From contig RDEW01000018.1 of the NCBI GenBank assembly GCA_011109175.1, positions 679,304-743,303 on the forward strand: a DNA stretch of 64,000 bases. The letters are read 5' to 3'. Position numbers and translations under genes: made by a program. This document shows positions 25,452 through 37,619 of this stretch, in pieces (within the stretch, counting starts at the first letter, position 1; every line of letters starts with the position of its first letter). The notes under the pieces were generated by a model that was not told where the DNA came from, made no database searches, and saw nothing but the letters and a program-made list of their open reading frames with translations. This DNA comes from Dicyema japonicum. Its lineage: Eukaryota; Dicyemida; Rhombozoa; Dicyemidae.

Positions 25452-27160
25452 TGAAGATGTACTTAAAGTCAAGGAGCTTGATGATGCAGACGGAACCGGA
25501 AAGTCTTTTCCTAAACACTTATGCCATCTACATCCTAACACCCTTATGAAACATTACGCTGGAATTATCTTCAAACGATTCTTGAAACACCTGGACATTA
25601 AGGTGCGTGCCCATAAACCGAAGAAGGAACCTTACACGAACTATTCTCAGATGACCAAGTCTTGGATGTGATCACCAGATTAAAGAGCTCACGGGCGTGC
25701 GGGCCTGACAAAGTATCTTCTATTCACCTAAAACACCTAAGCCACTACGCAATTGGCTACCTCACGCAAAATACAACTGTCCATTAACTATAATATTATT
25801 CCCAAGATTTGGAAGAATTCTATCATCAGACCGATATTAAAGGCAGGGAAACCAGAGACAAAACCTGACGCCTATTTCCGTTACCAGCACACTGTCAAAA
25901 ATTATGAAGAAACTTGTATTATCAGTCATTATTTCGTATCTTCCACGTCCTATATTTCAACATGGTTTCCTCCGCGGTAGGTCCACCGCTACATATTTGG
26001 CGACTTTATCGCAGTTCATTGCCGACGGTTTTAACACTCATCCTCCGCCTCACAAACGCACAATCTTGGTTTCTATTGACATCAACAAAGCTTATGACAC
26101 TGTTTCGAGGAAAATCTAGTTGGAAAAATATTTTTACTAATATTCGTCCGAATGTGAAATTATGGCTGGCCAACTTTTTGTCTGGAAGACGTGGAAGAGT
26201 AGTCAGTGGTGATCTCAGATCTAGTTCACGATTACTACCGAACGGGGTACCCCAGGGGTCTCCACTTTCACCAATTCTATTCAACCTATTCCTACACGAC
26301 CTACCTAATGATGGAGACGAAGATTTCCTGCTATTATCCTACGCAGACGATGGAGTTATTGCAATACGGAACCGCTCGACGCAAGTCACATCCTTTAAAA
26401 CTCAGACAAAATTGAACACTCTCCACGATTGGATTGTGGCAATCGACTAACGATTTCTGCAACCAAGTCTATCTGTTCCACATTCACGTCGGACCGTCGT
26501 TCCAAGGATGAACCGAGTCTTTTCATTGGTCCCACTCGGATTCCAGTGACAAGTCCCCACTGTCCTTGGAGTCAAGTACGCAGCCTTCTCAATTTCAACT
26601 CCCACGCCAGACATGATCACCAGGGGCCTCCAGAAAGTTAACGTTATACGCGCCCTTGTTCGGAGGACCACGAGGAACATGGACTTTTCCGTTTCTACCC
26701 TCTACCAACAAACAATCGCGCCTGCCATTGAGTATGCCTCCGTTGCATGGAGATTCGGGCTATCGGAGTCTTGGTCCAAAGAATCAACTCGATACACCAG
26801 AAAACAATCAGTATGCTTTGCCCCACGTAATGATCAACAGTCGACCCACTACTGATGGAAGCTAAGATCCGTAGTCGTGGTTACGGATTTCTTCGCGTCT
26901 GTGAGGAAGATGGAAATCCGCTTCGCCTGATCCTTTCCATGGCAAGAGAAAACCGATTGGATAAGAAATTCCCTTCCCCGATCGGATTCCTCTGCAAGAT
27001 CGATAGAAGGCTCTTCCGGAAAGTAGTGGGGACGATGGAAGATCACAGACGTCGAATGGCACAATTGATTACGAGGACTGGGATCACCTAACTGTTGACT
27101 CTTTTGTCTTTCTTTCTCGGTGTTCCCGGGGTTATTAAAATAAAATTAATAAATCACATG
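25452..27160 (+). mobile_element. jockey-like LINE family A, copy 4 (5'-truncated)
   Basis: Array counterpart of copy 3 with the same 5' truncation point. RT reads SIDINKAYDTVSRKI, NGVPQGSPLSPILFNLFLHD and SYADDGVIAI. The C-terminal part 26855-27091 is open to the ITRTGIT stop. Indels near 25640-25790, 26118 and 26445 break the frame. Confidence 0.8.
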
Positions 27161-27387
27161 ACCCCACTCCAATAGGAAGAGAGATGAGGAATAGACAAGC
27201 AAGCATAAAACTTTAACAAATTAACCACACAGCACCACATGAAGCCACGCGGCTTATTAAAATATTTTAATAAATAAATAATAATAATAAATAATAATAT
27301 GGTCTGGTACGAAGTGTGACGAGTTCCGTTGAAAGCTAAAAGGTCACGAAGCTTAGATTTACCTGTATATACAAACAGTTACTTTTG

Positions 27388-27875
27388 GCGTCATTCAAAG
27401 TAGCATATGAAGTTGCGAAACCAAAGAAGCCACATACTATTGCAAATACTCTTATTAAGCCGTTTGCATTGGATATAGTAAAACAGTTCTCTCGAAAACT
27501 GCAGCAGATTTCTTTGTCATATAATTGTATTCGGGATTGAATTAATAGTATTAGTGATGATATTTTTAAACAAGTTGTTTCGGACATAAAGAATTCTTGC
27601 ATCAAGAGTTCAATCCATTGCATGAATCTATCGATGTTGATTGTTGTAGTCAACTAATTGGCTTTGTCGCTCTATACAATAGCATTTAATTGCGTTTCTT
27701 TCTTGCAAACCTCTCGAAATGGAAGCCTCTGCAGAAAATGTTTTCCATATGATTGAGAATTTTTTTGATGAACATGATATTCCATAAGAAATTATCGGGT
27801 CAATTTGCATGGACGGTGCTTCGGTTATGCTGGGAAACAGGTCGGAAACGCTATTAACCCTCAAAACATCTTAGA
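27388..27875 (+). pseudogene. hAT (ZBED5-like) transposase relic, array unit 3
   Basis: Third array copy of the same relic, with AKPKKPHTIANT, CKPLEMEASAENVF and ICMDGASVMLGN (the usual CTDGA is CMDGA here). Confidence 0.7.
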
Positions 27876-28214
27876 ATTGCACTAACAAACAAAAAACCAC
27901 GTTTCAAGAATTAATTAAAACTAAAAGGCAAGAAAAGTCACAAGGAATCTAACTACTCTTTTTGAATAAAATTCGAATTCAGTTAGATTTAAAATCAAGG
28001 TGCGAGGTTAGTTTTTTTTTAATTTTTTGGGTGAGATTTCAAAAAGTATGTGTAATCGCTGCTTTAGATATTTAGACTATATTTTGAAAATGACATGGTG
28101 GATATAAGAATTACATAGAAAAAAGAAATGAACAAATTTATTTTCCACCGTAAAGTATTACTACTTTAGAATTAGCCGTTTCAAACTACATGATGTCCAG
28201 TCTTACGAGCTTGG

Positions 28215-28870
28215 AGTGCTGAGAGTGCGCTTATTCCGCTACCTGGGTGTTACGATTGATCTTGAGGGCTCATTTATGGAGGATGTTAAAATAAGAAGAA
28301 AAAGGGCGCTAAAACACTTCGATTTACTCGAAAACTTTGTGTAGGCATAGAGACGATCTTGTTCATATTCTCGAGAGTAATCCTGCCCAGTTTGACATAC
28401 GGTTGTGAGATGTAGTATCTGTCTACAAAAAAAGACATGATCGAGATTTCTGATATACGCAGTCAAATTGCAACTGTCTGATGTGTCGAGATCGAGTTTG
28501 ATCCCAGAAAGGAGACTTAAGTTACATATGGAAAAGATTAAAGACTGGTTACGGTCTCCAACGATTAAAACGGTCAAAAGAAAATCTAATGCAATGGCGT
28601 TTTTCGGTCAAAGTAGAAAAGGAAATCAGCAAGGCTCCCTATGAAGTATAAATATTGTGAGAAGCCTGAAGTATCTCGGAACACTTATTGAGAAGATGGG
28701 AGTACATTATGTGACTTTAAACTCCGAAAGAAGAAAGCCCTGTATGCGTTATTGTGTGTGAGGAGAATGAGACTCGAAACGGGCATATATTTATTTATTT
28801 TACGTACGATCATACTAACACTCCATGGATGGTATTACAATGCATACAAGGAGCGTTTTATCTATCTTCT
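28215..28870 (+). pseudogene. scrambled CR1/jockey-like LINE pieces, array unit 3
   Basis: Third array copy. The RYLGVTIDLEGSFMED reading is broken by a small deletion near 28310. The displaced DVSRSS piece and LGTLIEKMGVHYVTLNSE follow. Confidence 0.55.
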
Positions 28871-29293
28871 TTTAAAATCGATGAGAGCAAGGTTCGACCA
28901 GAAGTTAGATGAAGATTAAATTTTTAGTAATGTGATTAGAGATGTTTGAGACAAGGAAGGAAAATTTCTAATAAGATGCTATCATTGAGAGATGTTGCAG
29001 CACAGAATAAACCATAAAAAGGGTCTTAGAATGTAGATGAATGTCCGAGCTATGGAAGGATTTGTGGTGAGAAACTTTTTTAACTTCAAATTTTGACAGA
29101 CTTTATAAAGAAAGAAAAATAAAGAGGGTATTAATTGGTTCTCATCACAGGTCATACCATAGCTGCCAATAAAAGAAAGAAAAAAAATCGTTGTTGTGGT
29201 GTGGTTGTGCCTATTGTTAAAAAGCTCCTGCATAGAGGATTAATACAATCAAAAAGGCCACCTCTGGAGAGGTTTTTAAGAAGAATAGTATTG

Positions 29294-29387
29294 AGAGAAT
29301 TAAGGATTTGCCTCTGGTAGAGATAAACTCAAATCACCGAAGAGAATTAAGGATTTGCCTCTGGTAGAGATAAACTCAAATCACCGA
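29294..29387 (+). repeat. 47-bp direct tandem duplication
   Basis: Two identical 47-bp units lie head to tail (29294-29340 and 29341-29387), each starting AGAGAATTAAGG. They sit at the broken right end of the tandem array, consistent with a slippage or repair scar at the array boundary. Confidence 0.85.
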
Positions 29388-29504
29388 CCAGAGGTTTGAG
29401 CAAAAGTCTCTCAGCATCTGTCTATGAAAATCATAGAGTTCAGTCTCTGTTGAAAGAGTTATTTCGCTAATATCTAAAATTCTAAAATATATCGAATTTT
29501 TTTT

Positions 29505-29640
29505 ATAAAACATGCCTGTATTATGCTATTTAAATTTAAAAACTGTTAATTAAATTATAATTTTTTTAATTTTAAATATAATAAATGAGAAAGACATGTG
29601 TTAAGTTTTATAAAAAATGCTTGAAATTGTAAATTTGAGC
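29505..29640 (+). repeat. dispersed repeat of about 135 bp
   Basis: Nearly the same sequence occurs at 48402-48550 (shared CCTGTATTATGCTATTTAAA and ATAATAAATGAGAAAGACAT). Non-coding and AT-rich. It could be the untranslated end of one of the elements, but I could not assign it. Confidence 0.6.
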
Positions 29641-29710
29641 ATTATGTAACGCGTAGCGCCTGTGACATAATATAATCACTAATAGAATTAAACAGAATAT
29701 TATTATAATA

Positions 29711-30651
29711 TTAATGATTGAATAATCCAATCTGTAATGGATAATAACGTCTTCTTTTATATTTATTATGTAAGCCACAGCAAGTATTACAACAATTCCA
29801 CCAATTACACAAACAGCTATTGTATTTTGGTTTTCTAAATTTAACTTAATATTACTGATTGGATGATACTTTATACCACTTCTTATATAACTTTGAGTAG
29901 TAATTGTCTTTAATTTTGTATTTAAAGCCTTTGACGTTAATTTTTTGTGATTAAATTCTATAACTTTACATTTTAGTACATAGTACTTGTAGTATAATCG
30001 TGAGCTGTAGTTGTCCTTAATTTTGTATTTAAATAAGGTGGTGAATAGAACCTGATATTTCTATTAAAATCACATCCGAGTGCTAAATGTCAGTTATTAT
30101 AATTACCATTTCCACAAAATATTGTATTATTACCTGTAATTTAATATTTGCATTTTCATGTCTTTTATTTTTATATTGCCATATTGAGGAATAGGTACAA
30201 CTATTTCACTGCAGTTATAATAACCTTTAGTTGAAATTTCCGATTTTTCACTAAGCTGACCAATATGAGAAAATGATAATCCCCAGTAAACATGGTATAT
30301 ATTTGATGATATGAAATCAATTAATATTATAAAATATATATCATTTTTCTTCCATTTAAGGATAAAATCAAAACGGCCCGATTTTTCGAAATAAAAAATT
30401 GCGTCATTAAAATTTTCATATATTGCCTTTTATTAAATATAATGTGATTACAGTATTATTAATTTTATATTCAATGTCAATTATTCCACTAAATAACGTT
30501 ACAACCCGATCGTCTTCTAATGCAACCCACAGTGTTAAATTATTATACAACTTTTAAAAGTCTTAATATTCTTCATTACCCATTTATTGATTATTAAACA
30601 CGTATATATTCCTATTATTAATTTATTTTGTAAACCTAGTAAATGGAGCAT
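29711..30651 (-). pseudogene. type I membrane protein family, copy 2
   Basis: Homologous to copy 1 over its whole length, from the signal-like start (ATG 30651, MLHLLGLQNKLIIGIYTC) to the transmembrane segment (NTIAVCVIGGIVVILAVAYI). The two intron sites are kept but with other lengths: 30427-30451 (25 nt) and 29958-29986 (29 nt). Removing either keeps the exon frame although the lengths differ from copy 1. The copy is damaged elsewhere: a missing base near 30560, a stop near 30090 and a shift in the cytoplasmic tail. Confidence 0.6.
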
Positions 30652-30734
30652 TCTCACAGCAATTGTTATAATTATTAATTTAAATTTTTTATTTAAAAAT
30701 TAAAGGTAATTTTTAAATTAATTAACTTTTATTT

Positions 30735-32125
30735 AATACTGTCTCATTATAATGCTAATTCTTTTACAAAGTCGACAAGAGACTTATCAAGTTGCAGATC
30801 TATTATTTAATCTGATTATTTCAAAAATACGTATTGTATTCAAGAGAACTAAACAAGAGAGGACCGTAATTTTTTGACAACAAAACAGTGGGTTTTCTAC
30901 CCGAAAAGACTGGTGCTTCACCATCTAAACTAGGAGATTGTGAATGTCATAGATACTAGTAGGCAGTTAAATGTAATGTGTGGCGATATCCTAAAGGTTT
31001 TATAGAGTATACGACATGGAACTCTTTTGGATCAATTTGCACTGTAAGGTTCCAGCTAAGAAACTTTTATCCGGTGGACAGTCTTTCGTCTAAAAGGGAG
31101 AACAATATAAAAATGAGATTATGTTTATAATAAGAGTCCAACAAAGATCTGGTTTGATCCCAATTTTATTTGACGTATTCATTGTAAGTTTTTCAAAATA
31201 AAAAAATTAATATTGGACTAATTATACATGCCGATGACCTCAAAGTTGAGGACACACTCATAGGGAAGAGTTTAGAGTATGTTGGTTCAAATGAAGAAAT
31301 ACGAAATATGAAAGGATAAAGCTCTCTTATCACATGGAAGATTATTTGAAGAATGTTAGAGCGATAAAAACTAGGCTTATCAAGCTCTTCTCAATGCTCG
31401 CAAGTTAACCCGTAGATATGAACACTTTACTTTAAGTTTCAGTTATTCAATATCGATTTGATTTTCTGAGTGCGAGATGAGACTTTTTCTTTATAGAAAG
31501 AAAATTTATATTTCTATTGGAGAAAATGAGAACGACAATAATGACAGCAATTGATAGCTTAATGAAGAACTAAATAAGTAATAAAAGAAAAAACTCATTT
31601 CTATTCATAGTATAATGCAGGAGAGGATCGATGCCAACAAAAAGAGGTCAAATATGCAAAACACATACAAAGAACGAATAGAACTAGCTGGATGGATGGA
31701 GGGTCTATGGAGAAGTGTCAATTCACAAAAAAGTAGCTCAATATGATTTCCTTTTATAACTACAAAATTTATTCTTAATAAAGTTATTTATAGATCTTCT
31801 TAATGGGGAAAGTAGAATGGTAGAGTTGTAGATTTATTTCTATTGTAGAAATCAATGTTTTTCATAATGTGAACTCTTGTTTTCTTTTCTTATTAAAATG
31901 TAGGTCAAAATGTTGTTAAAATGTAGGTCAGCCATCATACGAAAGACTGCTATTCTACCCTATGTATTAACTCTCATGGGTATCAGCGATCTCTCATGAT
32001 CTTTATCCAACTCTGAGACAGACCTAATCTGGAGGGAAATCTTATAGTTGATCTCTTTGTTATTTCATCCTGGAAATAATTTTATGTTTTATATATCGAA
32101 AATATTCTTTGGCCTTAAAGTGGTA
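30735..32125 (+). repeat. repeat block B, copy 3
   Basis: Homologous to 10640-11535 and 14530-15825, again lying between a membrane-protein copy and a family A LINE. It contains an extra insertion of about 100 bp near 30968-31060 that is absent from the others. The LINE RT remains read IIHADDLKVEDTL. Confidence 0.65.
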
Positions 32126-32127
32126 GG

Positions 32128-33435
32128 TCGATTAATCTTTATGCAATTTCATTTTTTTATGTTGTTATCGTAGTGTCATGTGGCTCACCAGAAATGGTGT
32201 CACCCATTCCAAAAAGGAACGAAAAGAGCCAACAGCTTCTCCCCACCGTCCGGTGGTCCTTTCAACTCCTGTGTCTTCGACCCTATCAGTTGTCCCCATT
32301 TGTCCAGACTTCTGATTCGTTCATGTGGAAACGTCGAAACCAATCCTGGTCTATGGAGAGATTTTACAATTATACAACTGAATACGAATGGGATCAGGAA
32401 AAAAATCTTTTTCACTCCTCCGCGTAAATGAGGCTGATCTCTTTTTAATACAGGACTCCAAGCTATCTCCTCCATTACAACACCCTCTATTCCCGGATAC
32501 ACAGTAATCTGTAAAGATCGTCAGGGAGGACGCGGACAAGCGCACAATCTTGGTTTCTATTGACATCAACAAAGCCTTTGACACCCTTTCGAAGAAATCC
32601 TGGTTGGAAAAAATATTTTTTACTAATATTCGTCTAATATGAATTCCAGGGGTCCTACCTTCACCAATTCTATTCAAATTATTCCTACACGACCTACATA
32701 ATGATGGAAACGAAGATTCCCTGCTATTATCCTACGCAGACGATGTAGTCATTGCAATACGGAACCGCTCGTCGCAAGTCGCATCCTTTAAGACTCAGGC
32801 AAATTTGAACACTCTCCACGATTGGATTGTTGGCAATCGACTAACGATTTCTGCAACCATGTCTATCTGTTCCACATTCACGTCGGACCGCCGTTCCAAG
32901 GATGAACCGAGTCTTTTCATTGGTCCCACTGGATTCCAGTGACAAGGTTCCCCACTGAGCTTGGAGTCAAGTACGGCAGCCTTCTCAATTTCAACTCCCA
33001 CGCAACAGACATGATCACCAGGGGGCTCCAGAAAGTTAACGTTATACGCGCCCTTGTCCATAGGACCACGAGGAACATGGACTTTTCCGTTTCTACCTTC
33101 TACCAACAAACAATCGAGCCAGCCGTTGAGTATGCTTCCGTTGCTTGGAGATTCGGGCTATCGGAATCTATGGTCCAAAGAATCAACTCGATATACCGGA
33201 AAACAATCAGTATGCTTTGTCCACCTAATGAATCAACAGTCGACCAACTACTCATGGAAGCTAAGATCCGTAGTCGTGGCTCCGGATTTCTTCGCGTCTG
33301 TGAAGAAGATGGAAATCCGCTTCGCCTGATCCTTCCCATGGCAAGAGAAAACCGATTGGATAAGAAATTCCTTTCCCCGATCGGATTCCTCTGCAAGACC
33401 GAGAGAAGGCTCTTCCGGAAAGTAGTGTGGACGTA
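32128..33435 (+). mobile_element. jockey-like LINE family A, copy 5 (internal deletion)
   Basis: The family A leader and endonuclease start (RDFTIIQLNTNGIRKKI) jump near 32530 straight to the RT palm (KRTILVSIDINKAFDTLSKK). Most of the endonuclease and the first RT blocks are deleted. SYADDVVIAI and the C-terminal part (32939-33436) remain. The 3' end is cut at about 33435, where a minus-strand R2-like fragment begins. Confidence 0.8.
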
Positions 33436-33640
33436 GTAGTCTCTCAGTCTCTTCTTCATACCCTTCATGATAGGTATGAAGGAGAGAAGGTCCACAAGGT
33501 TCCGAATTCCAAGTCCTCCGAGTCTCACTGGCAGCGTGGCTTGCTTCCATGATTAATCTTCGAACCGGACGTTGAAGATAAGTTCCGCTGTCGTACGGAA
33601 AATCTCGTTAATATGTGCGAGTTGGTCATACAGGGTGAAA
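33430..33640 (-). pseudogene. R2-like LINE thumb fragment
   Basis: The minus strand reads AELIFNVRFED, a stop, SWKQATLPVRLGGLGIRNL and VDLLSFIP. The LPVRLGGLGIR block is the same thumb motif as in the element at 1551. It directly abuts the truncated family A copy 5. Confidence 0.6.
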
Positions 33641-35251
33641 TTATTAACTAAAAATAAAATGAACTAAAAATAAACGAAATGTTTACTGCACGAATGCTTC
33701 TATCAGCTTGGAACAGTGTAGTAACCTTGAACCTGTATGGGGGAGATGCATTATCTGAGGAGCAGATTTATCTGTTTAGACAATTTATATTTCTAGGAGG
33801 AGTTAGTGACAGATTTTTTATTGATACACTTTTCATCACTCGGTGTGCTCTTATTAAGTTAGCAGTGATCTTCCCGAAAATTATCAAAATGATAAGCCTT
33901 ATGGGACACGCATAAGAAATACAAAAACTTTTTGCGTTGTTTCTAGGATTGGATGATTTCCAATTTCCCAAAATTCACATGCCATTTCGAAGGTGAGATT
34001 TTTGGAGCTTCTTTGGTTCCATGTCAATATCTATAGATTATTATTGTTTAACTAAGAACACATCTAAAGTTTTCTTCAGTATAATATGTATACTTTCTAG
34101 TTTCCCTCCTATTTCGTTCAGAAAGGCTCAGACGCTTCTATAGCCACTGGTGTGAATCGGTATCGGTCTCCAATGGTCGAGTACTTCTGGATTCAGGCCA
34201 ATTCTGTTTGTTGGCCGCAGATCCCAGTTATGAGCAAATCTCCACTGCAAACAAGCTTCGTCAAATACTTGTTTCCATGGAAAGTCCAGTAGGGTGACGT
34301 AGGATTTCCCGGACGAGATGACTGCAATTCGAAAGCGACGATAGGTATGCCGGATATCGATCTTCAAAGCCAGATCTTAGCCCAACTTTTCCAAGGCTTG
34401 AAGGAAGTTTGCATTGTGTCTAACTCAGTTCTTCAAAAAATAACTTCAGTAGTGACTCGACTTTTTGACTTAGCGTCTGATCAAGGTTCAGTAGCAAATT
34501 TCGTTGTCCGTCTTTTCGTAAAGAGAGAAAGGCTCTTCCGCTCAAATATCTTTTTCGAGAAGTTTTTAATTAACCCTCTCTTTGAGTTTGTCAAGATTGG
34601 GCAGTGGTTTGGCTTAGGGCTTACATATTTGCGGGGTCTGAATGCTGGTGAAGTTATGTTTGTCCGGGGCACTAAAAAAGAAGGATTGGCATCCGGGTGT
34701 TTTGGTTATAGGGCTTCCGACTTGGTGAGAGAATGTGCATGGAAAACCTGAATGTTCTTCATTTTCTAGGAAAAGTAGTTCTTATGTCGCACTGTCTCTT
34801 GTGTTAATATGTTGTTCCTTTGACTCGATTACTGGTATGCCAAGTGCAGGCGGGGAGAGCTCGAGGAGTTTTAGACAGGCCTCTTGGTCTTTGGAGTGCG
34901 TCGAGTGCGTCGTCAATTACGGAAGTTGTATGTATGTGAATCTTTAAACAATTTCATTTTATCGATTCAGGGAAATTGCCTCTACATTCTCTTATTTTGT
35001 TATCATCGATATCGTGAACTATGACGTTAGATTTAGTGTCTGGAGCATAATTTTTTGAAAGTTGGATTACTGATGTTCATATTTTTAGCTTCCAACCGTT
35101 TTTCTGTTGAATACACAACGTTGTAGTTTGGCACAAAATTCAGAGGAACTTTAACATATCAACCCAAAGATGGTACAAAAGAATAATTACTTAAATTAGT
35201 AATTGTTGAACATTATTAATAATATTAATTTGTACTCTTAAATGTCTCACC
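33641..35251. other. mostly unassigned; R2-like LINE end on minus strand
   Basis: On the minus strand around 34080-34370, broken frames give YVTLLDFPWKQVFDEAC and DRYRFTPVAIEAS. These resemble the PDG...WD and 'FxPVAVET' segments of the R2-like C-terminal domain. The plus-strand open frame 34347-34751 has no recognisable homologue, and I treat it as unproven. The rest is AT-rich with nothing seen. Confidence 0.35.
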
Positions 35252-35273
35252 AACATAATCCTACTAGAAAAAT
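35252..35273 (+). repeat. target-site duplication, left copy
   Basis: This 22-bp sequence (starts AACATAATCC) is repeated exactly at 36292-36313. The two copies bracket the LINE at 35274-36291, as expected for target-primed insertion. Confidence 0.85.
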
Positions 35274-36291
35274 GGACTCTTCATTAACCCCAATCTAAAA
35301 TCTTAACCAGGAAATTATTTGGACTCTCCATTAACCCTAATCTAAAACTCTGGCTTTCGAATTTCCTCAGCGAGAGAAGGGCCCGGGTTTGGACCAAATC
35401 ACTTTTGAGACTACTTCCCAATGGTGTTCCGCAAGGCTCTCCTTTGTCCCCCGCCTTATTCAACCTTTTTATGTCCGATTTTCCACGATCAGTTGATAAA
35501 GACGATCTTCTGCTCTCCTATGCTGATGACATTCCGTGTCCAGGATCTCCAAAAAGCCTCAGAAAGAGTTCAAAAACAACTACACGTGATTCAAAATTGG
35601 TTAATCTCCAAAAGACTTGATGTATCTCCTGAGAAGTCTTCCACATCCCTATTTACCTCAGACAAACGTCTTGGAAGAATGACCGTTGATTTATTTATCA
35701 ACCAAACTAAAATACCTTTTACTAAGAAATTGAAAATCTTAGGAGTCGCCTTTGACACGCACATGACCTTCTCCCCTCATGTCGAATATATCTCCGGAAC
35801 CTGCTCAAGAAACCTTGGCTTGATCAAATCTATTTTCGGTGGCATCAGAACCCCTTTCCCAGCATTGAAACTACTACATAAACAATTCATTATCAGCTAC
35901 GCCTGTGCGTCTTGGGGAATCAACCTATCCTGGACGAACAAACAGGAAATCAGTGATATTCAGTTATCAGTCAACTATCGACAAGCTCTTGATAACATTC
36001 AGTCAAACACCCACCTCTCTGGAAGACCTTATCGGACAAAATGGGAAGGGATTCGCCGCTCTGTGCCGAAAATCCAACTTCCTTCAATGCTCTAATTGAT
36101 TGGGTCTTACTAGAAGACTTTACATCACCCCTCTTGCTTTTCTTTCAAAACCTTCCCGTTTTCAGAAAAACTTTGTTGGATCTCGGTAGGTCCACCGAAA
36201 AAAGATGAAAGACCTGATGGAGGCGGCCGGGATCACCTAATTAGTTTAATACAATTAAATTAACTATTGGTGTTCTTGGGTTAAATAAATA
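35274..36291 (+). mobile_element. 5'-truncated jockey-like LINE with intact target-site duplication
   Basis: A distant member of the family A group. RT palm pieces read LLRLLPNGVPQGSPLSPALF and LLSYADD. After a one-frame shift comes a long frame to 36095 (VIQNWLISKRLDVSPEKS, IPFTKKLKILGVAFD). The 3' end repeats the group's GGGATCACCTAATTAG stop region and an AATAAATAAA tail. The 5' end holds two imperfect 27-bp copies (35274-35300, 35322-35348), a possible template-jump scar. Flanked by a perfect 22-bp duplication. Confidence 0.85.
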
Positions 36292-36313
36292 AACATAATC
36301 CTACTAGAAAAAT
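36292..36313 (+). repeat. target-site duplication, right copy
   Basis: Exact repeat of 35252-35273, directly after the A-rich tail of the truncated LINE. Confidence 0.85.
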
Positions 36314-36355
36314 AATAAATAAAACTAGTAAAAATGAAATACGAATAAGTGAATA

Positions 36356-37253
36356 TTAATTGAATGAGTCAACCATTAATGGATGATATCGCCTTTTTTT
36401 AAATTTTATTATGTAACCCACAGCAAGGATCACAACAATCCCACCAATTACACAAACTGGTACAGCAGATTTGCTTTCTAAAAATAAATAATATTATTAA
36501 TGTATAAAGTTTATAGTACTAAATACCGTGAGTTGCAGATTTCTTTGATTTTTCAGTCAAATGAGTTTTTGGTTTTAATTTTTGGTGTTTTAATTTGTGG
36601 TGTTTTAATTCTGAAAATTTACATTGGAGTTCTAAATTTCAATTATTAACCCAATTACCCTTTCCGGTAAAATTTGTATAATTATCAGTTTTCGAAATTT
36701 GTATTTTCATGTGATCTATTTTGACAAATTCGGAATAGGAAAATTTTACGAGTAGCTTCTCACTGCAATTATAATAACCGTTATTTGAGATTATGTCTTT
36801 ATTATCAATATACATGTCCATTTCATTACCTAAGTAAGAATAATTAATTATTTATATTACTTCCATGATAATTCTTTATTGCTAATCCCCAATTGAAATA
36901 AAATATGTTAGTCGATTTGAATGGATATAGATTTTAAAAGTTATATCATTTTTCTTCCATATAAGTTTAGAACCACCACGTGTCAATTTTTTGAAATCAA
37001 AAATTGCGTCATTTAAATTTACATATTTCACTTTTTAATTATAATGATTTACAGTATAATCATTCTCTTGTACAACGTCAATTGATCCACTAAATAACAA
37101 TACAACCCGGTCATCCTCTTTCACTCCCCACATTGGGACTTTATTATACAACATTTTGAATGTCTTAATATTCTCCATCACCGATTTATTGATTATTAAA
37201 CACGTGTATATAACTATTATTAATTTATTGTGTGAACCTAGTAATTGAAGCAT
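36356..37253 (-). pseudogene. type I membrane protein family, copy 3
   Basis: Starts at ATG 37253 with MLQLLGSHNKLIIVIYTCLI and VPMWGVKEDDRVVLLFSG. The first intron site is 37031-37052 (22 nt), one base short of the length needed to stay in frame. Later a frame change occurs near 36935 (STNIFYFNWGLAI). The C-terminal end is well kept: PVCVIGGIVVILAVGYII, then KFKKRRYHPL and stop 36356-36358. Compared with copy 1, the helix and tail differ mainly by synonymous or conservative changes, a sign of past protein-level selection. A segment of about 150 bp (36667-36820) is almost identical to copy 4. Confidence 0.6.
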
Positions 37254-37619
37254 CCTACTGCAATTGATCTAATTAATTTATTTATTTAATTTACGAATTG
37301 AAATTATTTTATTTAAATAAAAATTAATGATATTTATAAATTTATTGCATTTGTGAGTATTCAAAAAAGTATTTTCGATAAAATATAATATTGATTTTAC
37401 TGGAAAAGTTATGCTTTCCATTAGTCTTTTCCGATCTGGACGAAATCAGGAAACGAGCACGACAACGAAAAAGATAGAAAAGACTAACATATATATATTA
37501 AATTAATTCATATTTATATTGTTCATAATTTAATTTTAACGAATAATTTAATAATTGACCTGACATAAATACTTAATTTGTTGTTGTTGAATTAACAAAA
37601 ATATGAAAATGCTTTCGAA

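Larger units (their letters stand above)
18811..29390 (+). repeat. tandem array of about 4.2-kb units
   Basis: Three successive copies begin with the same CACTCCAATA...AGAGATGAGGAATAGACAAG segment at about 18811, 23040 and 27170, giving spacings near 4.2 and 4.1 kb. Each full unit contains a hAT transposase relic, scrambled pieces of a CR1/jockey-like LINE and a 5'-truncated family A LINE. The third unit stops near 29390 before the LINE. Units differ by scattered substitutions and small indels, so the array is not brand new. The order suggests unequal exchange between family A copies. Confidence 0.8.

Noticed and set aside
18811-29390. CRISPR-like or satellite array
   Set aside because: The repeats are kilobase-sized units with transposon content, not short spaced repeats.
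34347-34751. 134-codon plus-strand open frame
   Set aside because: No recognisable motif. The opposite strand carries R2-like LINE remains in part of it, so it is probably a shadow frame.
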